NCBI GenBank assembly: GCA_023140215.1
Contig: JAGLMC010000064.1
Location: 1-56,977, forward strand
Direction of reading: 5' to 3'
DNA length: 56,977 bases
DNA from: Alphaproteobacteria bacterium
GTDB lineage: Bacteria; Pseudomonadota; Alphaproteobacteria; Micavibrionales; Micavibrionaceae
Shown here: positions 34,321-43,122 of the stretch, one piece after another
Numbering within the stretch: position 1 is the stretch's first letter
Layout: every line of letters begins with the position of its first letter
Position numbers and translations under genes: made by a program
Notes under the pieces: generated by a model
What the model saw: the letters and a program-made list of their open reading frames with translations, nothing else
Databases searched by the model: none
Told to the model about the DNA's origin: nothing

Positions 34321-35661
34321 ATGAGTATAAAGGTAACTACAGCAGATTTATTTATAGATGATAAAGGACAAGAGTCAGTTAATCGTCCTTTTGCAGATTA
34401 TTTGCGTCCAAAAACTCTGGAAGAGTTAGTCGGACAAGATCATTTGGTGGGGGTTGATGGTGCATTATTTAAAATGCTTCAGGCTGGAAATTTACCATCA
34501 ATGATTCTCTGGGGGACTCCCGGATGTGGAAAAACTACATTGGCTCGTATTCTTGCCAATAATTCAGACTTACATTTTGAGCAGATATCAGCAGTTTTTT
34601 CCGGTGTACAAGATTTGCGTAAAGTCTTTGATGCTGCAAAAATCAGAAAACAAAATGGTCACGGTACATTACTGTTTGTTGATGAAATACACCGATTTAA
34701 TAAATCTCAGCAAGATGCGTTTTTGCCTGTGCTTGAGGATGGTACAATTATACTCATTGGTGCAACAACAGAAAATCCGTCTTTTGAGCTTAATGCGGCC
34801 TTGCTTTCCAGAGCGCAGGTTTTTGTTCTAAAGCGTCTGGATGATGATGCCCTTGAATTACTTCTTATTCGTGCAGAAGAAGAAAAAGGATGTAAATTAC
34901 CGTTAGACAAAGAAGCTCGTTCTACGCTCAAAGCTATAGCAGATGGAGATGGACGTTATATTTTGACTATGGTGGAACAAATTTTGAGTACAGTTACGTC
35001 TGGTACTAAAAATAATAGTTCTCAGTTACAGAAAATGAATGTTGAGGCTCTTCTTGAATTAATTCAACGGCGCGCTCCACTTTATGACAAGGGAGATGAT
35101 GCGCATTTCAATTTGATTAGCTGCTTTCATAAATCTTTGCGTGGCTCTGATGTTGATGGAGCGTTGTATTGGATGGCGAGAATGCTTCAGGGCGGGGAAA
35201 ATCCGGAATATATTTTACGTCGCATGACGTGCGTTGCTTCTGAGGATATATCAAATGCCGATCCGCATGCTTTGCCTCTTGTTATTGCTGCGTGGCAGGC
35301 TTATGAACGACTTGGCCTTCCGGAAGGGGAGCTGGCTATGGCGCAGGCAGTGACTTATTTGGCAACTGCTCCTAAATCAAATGCTTCTTATCTGGCTATT
35401 AAAGCTGCCAATATAGTGGCAAAAGAGACAGGATCTTTGATGCCGCCAAAGCATGCTATGAATGCACCTACAAAGTTGATGAAGGACTATGGATATAGTG
35501 AAGGATATCGCTACGATCATGATACGAAGGAAGGTTTTTCAGGGCAAAATTATTTTCCGGAAGATATGGCTCGGCAGGAATTTTACAAGCCTGTTGAGCG
35601 TGGTTTTGAGCGTGATATTAAAAAGCGAATGGAGTTTTTTGCAAAGCGCAGAATGAAATAA
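34321..35661 (+). CDS. rarA: Replication-associated recombination protein A (RarA/MgsA)
   Basis: 446 residues of the clamp-loader-like AAA ATPase family, acting at stalled replication forks. Walker A is GTPGCGKTTLARIL, Walker B is FVDEIHRFNKSQQD, sensor 1 is IGATTENPSFE. The C-terminal tetramerisation domain has the RRMTCVASEDISNADP and YHD-like motifs and ends with the FFAKRRMK tail. It is complete and is preceded by the divergent nadA promoter region. Confidence 0.95.
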   Translation: MSIKVTTADLFIDDKGQESVNRPFADYLRPKTLEELVGQDHLVGVDGALFKMLQAGNLPSMILWGTPGCGKTTLARILANNSDLHFEQISAVFSGVQDLRKVFDAAKIRKQNGHGTLLFVDEIHRFNKSQQDAFLPVLEDGTIILIGATTENPSFELNAALLSRAQVFVLKRLDDDALELLLIRAEEEKGCKLPLDKEARSTLKAIADGDGRYILTMVEQILSTVTSGTKNNSSQLQKMNVEALLELIQRRAPLYDKGDDAHFNLISCFHKSLRGSDVDGALYWMARMLQGGENPEYILRRMTCVASEDISNADPHALPLVIAAWQAYERLGLPEGELAMAQAVTYLATAPKSNASYLAIKAANIVAKETGSLMPPKHAMNAPTKLMKDYGYSEGYRYDHDTKEGFSGQNYFPEDMARQEFYKPVERGFERDIKKRMEFFAKRRMK

Positions 35662-35774
35662 ATTTAAAAAAAATAAAAAAATGCTTGACTTTTGGGAAAA
35701 AGTGTAGGAATATATTCAGCAGTAACGCCATAAATGTGTCTTAATACAAATCACTATATGGTTATAAATGTAAA

Positions 35775-36656
35775 TTAATATATTCGTCGTCGCTCGATTT
35801 CAATTAAATAGATTCCGCTGGAAATAATGATTGCCGAGCCGATTAATGTCCACATGTCAGGAATGTCTTCGAATAGAAAATATCCAAATCCAATGCCCCA
35901 TAATATTTGTGAATAATGAATGGGACTAATGATTGAGGCTTTGGCAATACGGAATGCACAAGTCGTGCAGATTAAGCCGAAAACGACAGTAATTCCACAT
36001 ATGACAAAAGCAAAAATATGAGAAATTGGAGGAAATTTATATAATATAAATGTAATAGGCGTTATTATTACAAAGTTTGTTAGGATTGGGAAAAATGCTA
36101 AAGATAGTAAAGTTTCATCATTTGGAAGTTTGCGGGCAAGAAGGAATAATATACTTACAAATAAAGTCATAGAGAGCGGCAGAAAAAGCCATTGATTGAT
36201 ATCGGAAATTCCGGGACGTAAGACAACCAAAACTCCTGCAAATCCTATGGCAATTGCAATCCATCCGTGTTTGTCTACGCGTTCTTTATAGATAGGAATT
36301 GCCAGCAAGGTTGTCACAAAGGGCGTTATGAAAAGCAATGTATAGATAGCAATAAGAGATAGTTTGGAAAAGGCAATAACAATTAATATACTTAAAATAA
36401 TATTACAGGCTGATCTGCCGGCGTGAATATGCAGCTTTTTAGTTTTAAGTGTATTTGATAACCCGCCTAAAAAAGGGGCGAAAATTAAAATGGTAATCAT
36501 AGAAAAAAGAGCATTCATTCCGACAACTTGCAAAGGCTCATATTGGTGAGAGAGCCATTTTGATGTAGCATCAGATATGGCAAAAGCGGAGAAACCTGCA
36601 ATTGCTAGTGTAATCCCTTTGAAATTATTGTTAAGCTGCAAAAATAGATGTTTCAT
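35775..36656 (-). CDS. EamA-family (DMT) membrane transporter
   Basis: 293 residues with ten hydrophobic segments in two EamA repeats, the drug/metabolite transporter plan (SDATSKWLSHQYEPLQVVGMN in repeat 1, the SIISPIHYSQILWGIGFGYFLF ending of repeat 2). Substrate cannot be told. It is convergent with rarA and divergent from crcB, which places a lone minus-strand gene inside a region that is otherwise plus-strand housekeeping genes. Confidence 0.85.
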   Translation of the reverse strand: MKHLFLQLNNNFKGITLAIAGFSAFAISDATSKWLSHQYEPLQVVGMNALFSMITILIFAPFLGGLSNTLKTKKLHIHAGRSACNIILSILIVIAFSKLSLIAIYTLLFITPFVTTLLAIPIYKERVDKHGWIAIAIGFAGVLVVLRPGISDINQWLFLPLSMTLFVSILFLLARKLPNDETLLSLAFFPILTNFVIITPITFILYKFPPISHIFAFVICGITVVFGLICTTCAFRIAKASIISPIHYSQILWGIGFGYFLFEDIPDMWTLIGSAIIISSGIYLIEIERRRIY

Positions 36657-36678
36657 GCTGTTCTTTTAAGAGGTAATT

Positions 36679-37062
36679 ATGATTAGCACAATAGGAGCTG
36701 TGGCAGCAGGTGGAGCAATAGGAGCTGTGCTTCGGCATAGCATTAACATTTTATCTTTAAAAGTTTTTGGGGATGGATTTCCGTGGGGAACATTAATAGT
36801 TAATGTGCTTGGCTCGTTTTTGATTGGCTTGTTGGTTGCGTGGTTTGATAATGTATGGCAGCCAACGCAGGAGTTTCGGGCATTATTGATAACAGGATTG
36901 CTCGGAGCTTTTACAACTTTTTCAACATTTTCACTTGATATTGCAACTCTGTGGGATAAAAATTCCTTGCTCCCTGCGACTTTGTACATTACATCCTCTG
37001 TGATGCTATCTGTTGGTGCATTATTTATAGCTATGTTTATTGTGAGAAATTTTGTTTCATGA
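36679..37062 (+). CDS. crcB: Fluoride ion channel CrcB
   Basis: 127 residues with four membrane spans. The Fluc/CrcB hallmarks are GGAIGAVLRH near the N-terminus, the NVLGSFLIGL helix and GLLGAFTTFSTFS. It exports fluoride as a dual-topology dimer. The upstream gap is only 22 bases, so no fluoride riboswitch fits there. The stop codon overlaps the start of the pseudouridine synthase gene by four bases (ATGA). Confidence 0.95.
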   Translation: MISTIGAVAAGGAIGAVLRHSINILSLKVFGDGFPWGTLIVNVLGSFLIGLLVAWFDNVWQPTQEFRALLITGLLGAFTTFSTFSLDIATLWDKNSLLPATLYITSSVMLSVGALFIAMFIVRNFVS

Positions 37063-38075
37063 GTGAATTCCAAAAGACGAAAGTCAGGCATATAGAAATA
37101 TCCCAAGATGATGACGGGCAGCGACTTGATCGTTGGCTAAAAAAGAATGTGCCTGATATTCCATATGGTCTTGCACAAAAGTTGATTCGTAAGGGACAGT
37201 TCCGTGTTGACGGTAAACGGATTAAACCTGATGTAAAATTACAAGCCGGGCAGAGTGTTCGTATTCCTCCTGTCGAGTTTAAAATTAAAGGTAAAAAACC
37301 AAAGCTGAGCGAGGAAGATACTAATTTTATGCGTTCTCTCGTTATCTATGATGACGGTGATGTTATTGCAATTAACAAACCTTATGGACTGGCGGTTCAA
37401 GGTGGCACAAAGGTGCATCGTCACATTGATGGGATGCTAGATGCGCTGGTTGGTGATGATGGTGTTAGACCTCGTCTTGTACATCGTTTGGATAAGGAAA
37501 CTAGCGGAGTTCTTTTGCTTGCGCGATCTGGTAAAGTTGCAAAGGCTCTTGGTTATGCTTTTAGAGATCGTGGCATTAAGAAAATATATTATGCTCTTGT
37601 TATGCCAACGCCGGAAATGCGTGAAGGTAGTATTAAAGCTCCATTGATAAAAGCCGGTGGGCCTAATCGTGAGAGAATGGTTGTTGATGAGAAAGAGGGT
37701 AAATTTTCCCTGACGGATTATGTTGTACTTGAGCGTGCATCTGAAAAGGTTGCATTCGTTGCTTTTTGGCCTAGAACCGGAAGAACGCATCAGATTCGCG
37801 TGCATACGGAAATTATGGGTTGTCCAATTTTAGGTGATAATAAATATAGAGGAAAACATAATGGCGGTTCTTCTGAGGAAGAGGTCGTGTCACTTGAAGG
37901 GATGGACATAGTAGACAGGTTGCATTTGCATTCTGCGCGTATTATATGCAAGCATCCAATAAAAAACACCACTCTGGATATTTTTGCGCCTTTGCCAAAA
38001 GAGCTTAAGAAGAGTTGGAAATCGTTTGGTTTTGATTCTAATTACAAACATGATCCGTTTGAGGGCAATGATTGA
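37059..38075 (+). CDS. RluC/RluD-family 23S rRNA pseudouridine synthase
   Basis: 338 residues. An S4 RNA-binding domain (QRLDRWLKKNVPDIPYG) precedes the RsuA/RluA catalytic domain with the active-site aspartate in HRLDKETSGVLLLARS and RTHQIRVHTEIMGCPILGD near the end. The position next to crcB and the C-terminal layout suggest RluC (positions 955/2504/2580 of 23S rRNA) rather than RluD, but target specificity is inference. Confidence 0.9.
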   Translation: MSEFQKTKVRHIEISQDDDGQRLDRWLKKNVPDIPYGLAQKLIRKGQFRVDGKRIKPDVKLQAGQSVRIPPVEFKIKGKKPKLSEEDTNFMRSLVIYDDGDVIAINKPYGLAVQGGTKVHRHIDGMLDALVGDDGVRPRLVHRLDKETSGVLLLARSGKVAKALGYAFRDRGIKKIYYALVMPTPEMREGSIKAPLIKAGGPNRERMVVDEKEGKFSLTDYVVLERASEKVAFVAFWPRTGRTHQIRVHTEIMGCPILGDNKYRGKHNGGSSEEEVVSLEGMDIVDRLHLHSARIICKHPIKNTTLDIFAPLPKELKKSWKSFGFDSNYKHDPFEGND

Positions 38076-38094
38076 TTAAAGATAAGGATTAACA

Positions 38095-39960
38095 ATGAGC
38101 AAAGAAGAAAATAGCAAAGAAGAAAACAATGAGCAAAAGATAGCAAAAAAACCGCTATACATGACAGTTTTTAAAATACTGTTTTTCGTTAGCGCCTTTT
38201 TTATTATTATTTTTACTGTTTTGGCCAATGTTAATGGTAATAAAAAGATATTCAAAGATGGAATAGAAGGGTATCTGTCTTCTGCAACAGGGTATCATGC
38301 AAGCGTTGGAACGCTTAATTATGCGGCCTTTTTTCCAAATATTATATTTGATTTTGAAGATATGGATTTACGTCAAAAAGAAGGCGATATAACACCGGTT
38401 GCATTAGCCAAGAAAATACAAATTAAGTTAGGTTTTTTTGATGTAATGTTTGGTAATGGTAAGTTTAAAGTTTTGAATATTGAAGGGGTAAGCACTGTTC
38501 CGGGTGTATTTTTATCAAAAGCTGTGAAGCTTGATTCTTTATCTGTTGAAGAAAAAAAGGGCAGCGCTATTTTAAAAGCTGTTGGCTATATTGGAAATGA
38601 TTCTTTTATGGCTAAAACTGATATTGATGTTTTTGGTAAGGGAAAGTGGAGAGCATATGGATTTAGTGGCCATCGTCATCTTGAGGCGCATTTAGGTGGA
38701 ATAAAAGTATTTACCGATTTGAATAATGGTGAGTTTAGTAATCTAAAAATAACATTGAACGATCAAGATGTAATAACCGGTAGTCTTACACTTGAAGAAA
38801 TAAAGGGTAAAATAAACGCCAAAGCAAAATTATTGCTTTCCGGTAGTGGTACGATTTTAGAGCCTGATATTTTAATTTCAAAATCTTCAATTAAAGGCAC
38901 AATTATTAGTCCGTCATTTCATGTAGAAGATATTGGCGGAGAATCTCTTGTTGTGAAAATGATTGAGGAGGTTTCTCGTATTTTAGGAGATGGAGATCAA
39001 GAAGAAAAAGTTATAGATCTTGTTTTTGAAGATGTTGATTTGACGATGAAAATAGAAGAATTTCACGTAGCAAAAGGGAATCTTGGGTCTTTAAAGTTTC
39101 CTGTAAAGATTAAAGACAAAGAATTAAAAATCAAGTTGGGAGGAAAACTTTCCAAAGGTGATTTGAAAGGACATATTGTCTTGGATGTGAAAAAATTACC
39201 GGCAGCACTCGATGTTGATATTTCGCTTCGTAATCTTGATTATGGTTCTTTGCAACAAAGTATGAATGATACCGCTGAAATATACGGTGTCGGTAATGTT
39301 GTTTTGAAAGTGAAATCGCAGGGTGACACTGTTCAAGCTTTGATGAAAGGTTTGAATGGGCAGGCAACATTTATTGGTGGAGAGGGACGTTTCAAATCTG
39401 GGGTTATTAATCTTTGGGGAGGTGGATTAGTTAATGCCATATTGCCGGATATTAGCACTGAAGAAGAGCTTGGCGTGAATTGTGCTATTGTGGATTTTAA
39501 AATCGAGGATAGTCTTGCTACTTCCAATACTATGTTTTTGGATGGTAAACATGTAACGCTTGCCGGTACTGGAACATATGATATTGTAGAAGATAATCTG
39601 GATATATCTATCAAGCCAAAATCAAAAGACATTGCGATTGGTAGCCTCGCCACGGCCATTAATATAACCGGTTCAATTGGAAACCCATCTATAAGCCCGA
39701 GTTTATTTAGTTTTGGTGCAAAAATCGGAGGACTTTTACTTGGTATTGTAAATCCGGCATTTCTGGCTTTTACACTGACTGATATTGGTTTGAGTGATGA
39801 ACATCCTTGTGCTGCATTTATTGGTGTGGCTGAAAATTTACCAAAAGAAAATAAAGTAAGTAAATTGCAGGAAGAGAAAGAAGTAGAGAAAGAAGTAGAG
39901 AAAGAAGCAGAGAAAGAAGCAGAGAAAGAAGCAGAGAAAGAGTTATTACCAGTAAAATGA
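38095..39960 (+). CDS. AsmA-like membrane-anchored protein with Lys/Glu repeat tail
   Basis: 621 residues. A charged N-terminus and one membrane span (ILFFVSAFFIIIFTVLANV) are followed by a large beta-rich periplasmic domain of AsmA type: the early GYHASVGTLNYAAFFPNI segment and the late INITGSIGNPSISPSLFS segment match the ends of AsmA/AsmA-like proteins, which act in inter-membrane phospholipid transport. The C-terminus is a 12-base tandem repeat coding a run of EKEA/EKEV units. The gene overlaps the ATP12 gene by four bases. In relatives a HAD-type phosphatase often sits at this place. Confidence 0.75.
   Translation: MSKEENSKEENNEQKIAKKPLYMTVFKILFFVSAFFIIIFTVLANVNGNKKIFKDGIEGYLSSATGYHASVGTLNYAAFFPNIIFDFEDMDLRQKEGDITPVALAKKIQIKLGFFDVMFGNGKFKVLNIEGVSTVPGVFLSKAVKLDSLSVEEKKGSAILKAVGYIGNDSFMAKTDIDVFGKGKWRAYGFSGHRHLEAHLGGIKVFTDLNNGEFSNLKITLNDQDVITGSLTLEEIKGKINAKAKLLLSGSGTILEPDILISKSSIKGTIISPSFHVEDIGGESLVVKMIEEVSRILGDGDQEEKVIDLVFEDVDLTMKIEEFHVAKGNLGSLKFPVKIKDKELKIKLGGKLSKGDLKGHIVLDVKKLPAALDVDISLRNLDYGSLQQSMNDTAEIYGVGNVVLKVKSQGDTVQALMKGLNGQATFIGGEGRFKSGVINLWGGGLVNAILPDISTEEELGVNCAIVDFKIEDSLATSNTMFLDGKHVTLAGTGTYDIVEDNLDISIKPKSKDIAIGSLATAINITGSIGNPSISPSLFSFGAKIGGLLLGIVNPAFLAFTLTDIGLSDEHPCAAFIGVAENLPKENKVSKLQEEKEVEKEVEKEAEKEAEKEAEKELLPVK
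39874..39933 (+). repeat. 12-base tandem repeat in the AsmA-like gene
   Basis: Five copies of GAGAAAGAAG(T/C)A in frame, giving EKEV twice and EKEA three times, with a partial sixth copy. This is a slippage-prone, length-variable acidic/basic tail that probably forms a helix. Confidence 0.92.
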
Positions 39961-40664
39961 AACGTTTTTATAAGCTCGTTACAATAAGAGAAACAAACGA
40001 AGGCTATACTATTAATCTTGATGGGAAACCTGTAAAAACGCCATATAAAGCTCTGCTGCTTACGAAGCATGACAGGCTTGCTAATGCGCTGGTATGTGAA
40101 TGGGAATCGCAAGGTGAAAAAATTATTCCGGATACAATGCCTTTAACTCAGCTTCTTAGCACACAAATTGATCGGGTTTCAGAGCAGCGTCCTGCAATGA
40201 CCAAGTCTCTATTAAAATATCTGGATACAGATTTGATTTGTTATTACGCTGACAAGCCATCAGAGCTTGTAGAGGTTCAGCGCGCATCATGGCAGCCTGT
40301 TCAAGAACGTTTTAAAGAGCGCTTTGGAGTGTCTCTTAAAACAACTAATAGTCTACAAGCGTTATCACAGCCGGTTTCTGCTCATACAGGTGTTGCAGAA
40401 TATATTGATGTTCTTGATAGTGCGCATTTTACGGTAGTGCAGTTGATTGCTCCGCTTGTTGGTTCAATCATTATAGCTATAGCTTTTGTAGAAAGAGAAA
40501 TCACGGTAGAGCAGACTTTTGCAGCTATGCGAATTGAGGAAGCTTATAAAGCCAAGATATATAATGAAGCAAAATACGGTATGGATCCGGCGGAGCAGAA
40601 AAAAGATGATGCTGTTAAAGTTGATTTGGAAGCGTCTGTACGGTTTCTAGAACTTGTAAATTAA
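39957..40664 (+). CDS. ATP12-family F1-ATPase assembly chaperone
   Basis: 235 residues. The start (MKRFYKLVTIRETNEGYTINLDGKPVKTP) and the internal LLSTQIDRV, DLICYYAD and FGVSL segments are those of ATP12, which in mitochondria and alphaproteobacteria helps the alpha subunit of F1-ATPase to assemble. It is translationally coupled to the AsmA-like gene and convergent with the membrane protein at 40661, overlapping it by four bases. Confidence 0.92.
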   Translation: MKRFYKLVTIRETNEGYTINLDGKPVKTPYKALLLTKHDRLANALVCEWESQGEKIIPDTMPLTQLLSTQIDRVSEQRPAMTKSLLKYLDTDLICYYADKPSELVEVQRASWQPVQERFKERFGVSLKTTNSLQALSQPVSAHTGVAEYIDVLDSAHFTVVQLIAPLVGSIIIAIAFVEREITVEQTFAAMRIEEAYKAKIYNEAKYGMDPAEQKKDDAVKVDLEASVRFLELVN

Positions 40665-41182
40665 AACCATTTCTTTGGATTTGAAATTCTGTATCCTTTT
40701 CGTGCGCGTGATATGCCTCTTATGTAACGCATTATAAAATAAGCAAGTATAGGTATAGCTACTATTCCAGAACTTATGATTATTACCTTTTTATTAGCTA
40801 TCCAATAATCATTCGCGCATGGCTCGATAATGGCGTTTAGTTGGTTTATTGAGGATGGGATAGAGTTCAACATAGACTGAATGCAGGGATTAAGCGGTGT
40901 GTTATCAATTTCTAAAAATAAATATGTTCCTCCGACAAGCATGCTCAGTGATGCAAAAAAACTACCTATCCAAATTGTACGAATGATAAAAGTCATGTGG
41001 TTGTGGGTTAAAGAGCCATCTTCACTATTTCTACGAATGAGATAGGCGGATATTGTCACGCCACAAAATAAGATGATTGATATTATTGCAGCAAGTAAAG
41101 ATGGAACAAGAAAGAGTACAAGCATAACGCCAAAGACAATATAAAATTGTAGGATTTTCTTTTGTTCAGTGCTTTTTTTCAT
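40661..41182 (-). CDS. Small membrane protein of unknown function
   Basis: 173 residues with an N-terminal pair of membrane spans (QFYIVFGVMLVLFLVPS, then IISIILFCGVTISAYLI), a third near 70-95 and a last near 130-150. The C-terminal RYIRGISRARKGYRISNPKKWF is a cytoplasmic tail of a style seen in proteobacterial membrane proteins of unknown role. A loop with two cysteines (NPCIQSM, EPCANDYW) lies between spans three and four, probably periplasmic. It begins 7 bases after mutL ends and is the last gene of a long minus-strand series. Confidence 0.7.
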   Translation of the reverse strand: MKKSTEQKKILQFYIVFGVMLVLFLVPSLLAAIISIILFCGVTISAYLIRRNSEDGSLTHNHMTFIIRTIWIGSFFASLSMLVGGTYLFLEIDNTPLNPCIQSMLNSIPSSINQLNAIIEPCANDYWIANKKVIIISSGIVAIPILAYFIMRYIRGISRARKGYRISNPKKWF

Positions 41183-41189
41183 TTTTTAT

Positions 41190-43013
41190 CTATCGTCTTC
41201 CAAAGAGTTTTTCAATATCGTTTAAGTTTAATTCTATATATGTTGGACGTCCATGATTACATTGTCCGGAATATGGAGTTTCTTCCATTTCTCTGAGAAG
41301 ATAGTTCATTTCATCTGCATTCATACGCCGTCCTGAACGAATAGAGCCATGACATGCCATGCTAGACAAGATATTATTAATTTGCTTTTCGATATTTTGT
41401 ACATTATCGCTTTCTAAAATATCATCAGCCAGATCACAAACAAGATGTTTTATATTGGTTTTATCTGCCAGAATGGCTGGAATTGATTGTACGGCAATTG
41501 CTCCTGCTCCAAAGGATTCGATTTCCAATCCCAGAGTTGATAAAGCATCGCGGTGTTTTAAAAGTAGCTCTATCTGTCCCTCGTCCAGTTCAATAATTTC
41601 TGGAGTGAGCAGGCCTTGTTTCTCAATTTCACATTCGGACATTTGTGCTTTAAAGCGCTCATAGGTCAGGCGCTCATGAGCTGCGTGTTGGTCAACAATA
41701 ACAATGCCGTTTTTTGTCTGTGCAACAATGTAGTTTTCATGAAGTTGTGCCCGCGCAGCGCCAAGAGGAAAGTTTTCATTCTCAGGCGTGTTTTGAATAA
41801 AATTCTCATTTCGTGCTGATGGCATTATATCAGCATTCATATCCATTTGCGTTGTATATGCCATATTCTGTGAGTCTGCTAAATTTCCGTATTCGCCATT
41901 TTTATTTCTTATGTAAGAGTGAGGAACAGCTTGTGAGTTACCACGAGTAATAGGTAAAGATTTGGAGTTTGGAAAGCCGGATGGACGCATAGCGCCAAGA
42001 GCGCTCGTAGAAATACTGGAGGAAGATTGAAACCCACCCTCATGTAAAGCATGTTTAAGTGAACTGATAATTAAACCGCGTACAAGTCCGGGATCACGAA
42101 AACGTACTTCTGTTTTGGCCGGATGAACATTAATATCAACTTCTTCACCGGAGAGAGTAAGAAATAGAGCTAGCATCGGATGGCGTCCGGTATGCAGTAC
42201 ATCAAAATATGCAGCCCGTACACATCCATGTAATAGTTTATCTCGAACAGGACGGCCATTTACAAATAAATATTGATGCTGTGAAGTGGCGCGATTAAGT
42301 GTTGGGAGACCGGCATATCCAGATAGTTTTATTCCTTCGCGCTCGGAGTTTATTTCAATGGAGTTATCACCAAATTCTTTACCTAATATGGAGCTAAGAC
42401 GTTCCCGTGAGTCTAGTAAAGCCGGTAGCTTTAAGCTGGTTTTCCCATTATGAGCTAGTGTAAAACTAATATTCGGGTTGGCCATAGAAAGGCGTGTGAT
42501 TGTATCTTTTACAGCCATATATTCAGCCCGCTCAGATTTCAGGAATTTCAATCGCGCAGGAGTTGCATAAAAGAGATCACGTACTTCAACTTGTGTGCCT
42601 AGTGTATGTGCACAAGGTATAGCTTCACCTTTTTTACCGCCATCAACTTGTAATTCCCACGCTTCATTATCTTGCATACACGTTGTGATTTTTACACGAG
42701 CTACAGCAGCAATAGAAGGAAGTGCCTCACCACGAAATCCCATATATTGGATATTTAAAAGATCATTACCTGTAAGTTTGGAGGTCGCATGACGGTCAAA
42801 CGCGGCTATAAGATCTTCTTTGTTCATTCCAGAGCCGTTATCGCTAACAATGATTAAACTTTTACCGCCATCACGGATAGTCACATTAACTTGCGTTGCT
42901 CCTGCATCAATGGAGTTTTCTACGATTTCTTTAACCGCTGCGGCAGGACGTTCAACAACTTCACCAGCCGCAATCTGGTTTATAAGTGTTTCTGGAAGAT
43001 ATCGTATACGCAT
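41190..43013 (-). CDS. mutL: DNA mismatch repair protein MutL
   Basis: 607 residues. The N-terminal GHKL ATPase has EIVENSIDAGAT, DNGSGM and GFRGEALPSIA. The C-terminal domain carries the endonuclease motif DQHAAHERLTYE, with the related ACHGSIR and CNHGRP motifs, so this MutL is of the nicking type used by bacteria without MutH. The CNHGRP variant replaces the more usual CPHGRP. The ATG start has no strong ribosome-binding site. No mutS is nearby. Confidence 0.95.
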   Translation of the reverse strand: MRIRYLPETLINQIAAGEVVERPAAAVKEIVENSIDAGATQVNVTIRDGGKSLIIVSDNGSGMNKEDLIAAFDRHATSKLTGNDLLNIQYMGFRGEALPSIAAVARVKITTCMQDNEAWELQVDGGKKGEAIPCAHTLGTQVEVRDLFYATPARLKFLKSERAEYMAVKDTITRLSMANPNISFTLAHNGKTSLKLPALLDSRERLSSILGKEFGDNSIEINSEREGIKLSGYAGLPTLNRATSQHQYLFVNGRPVRDKLLHGCVRAAYFDVLHTGRHPMLALFLTLSGEEVDINVHPAKTEVRFRDPGLVRGLIISSLKHALHEGGFQSSSSISTSALGAMRPSGFPNSKSLPITRGNSQAVPHSYIRNKNGEYGNLADSQNMAYTTQMDMNADIMPSARNENFIQNTPENENFPLGAARAQLHENYIVAQTKNGIVIVDQHAAHERLTYERFKAQMSECEIEKQGLLTPEIIELDEGQIELLLKHRDALSTLGLEIESFGAGAIAVQSIPAILADKTNIKHLVCDLADDILESDNVQNIEKQINNILSSMACHGSIRSGRRMNADEMNYLLREMEETPYSGQCNHGRPTYIELNLNDIEKLFGRR

Positions 43014-43122
43014 TTAATTATTTCCATCCATTTATGCATATTATTATGAATGTATAAAAGTAACGTGTGCGCAGTAGAGAGTCAGCAAAGGGGTATAATT
43101 TACCTATGGAAAGCGTGGATAA

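Noticed and set aside
36657-36678. Possible fluoride riboswitch before crcB
   Set aside because: Only 22 bases separate the two genes, too few for the riboswitch fold.
36666-37106. Minus-strand frame of 146 residues
   Set aside because: It is antisense to crcB, which is clearly recognisable.
39333-40112. Minus-strand frame of 259 residues with a serine/phenylalanine repeat
   Set aside because: It is antisense to the AsmA-like and ATP12 genes; the repeat is the reverse reading of the Lys/Glu repeat, and the sense genes are recognisable.
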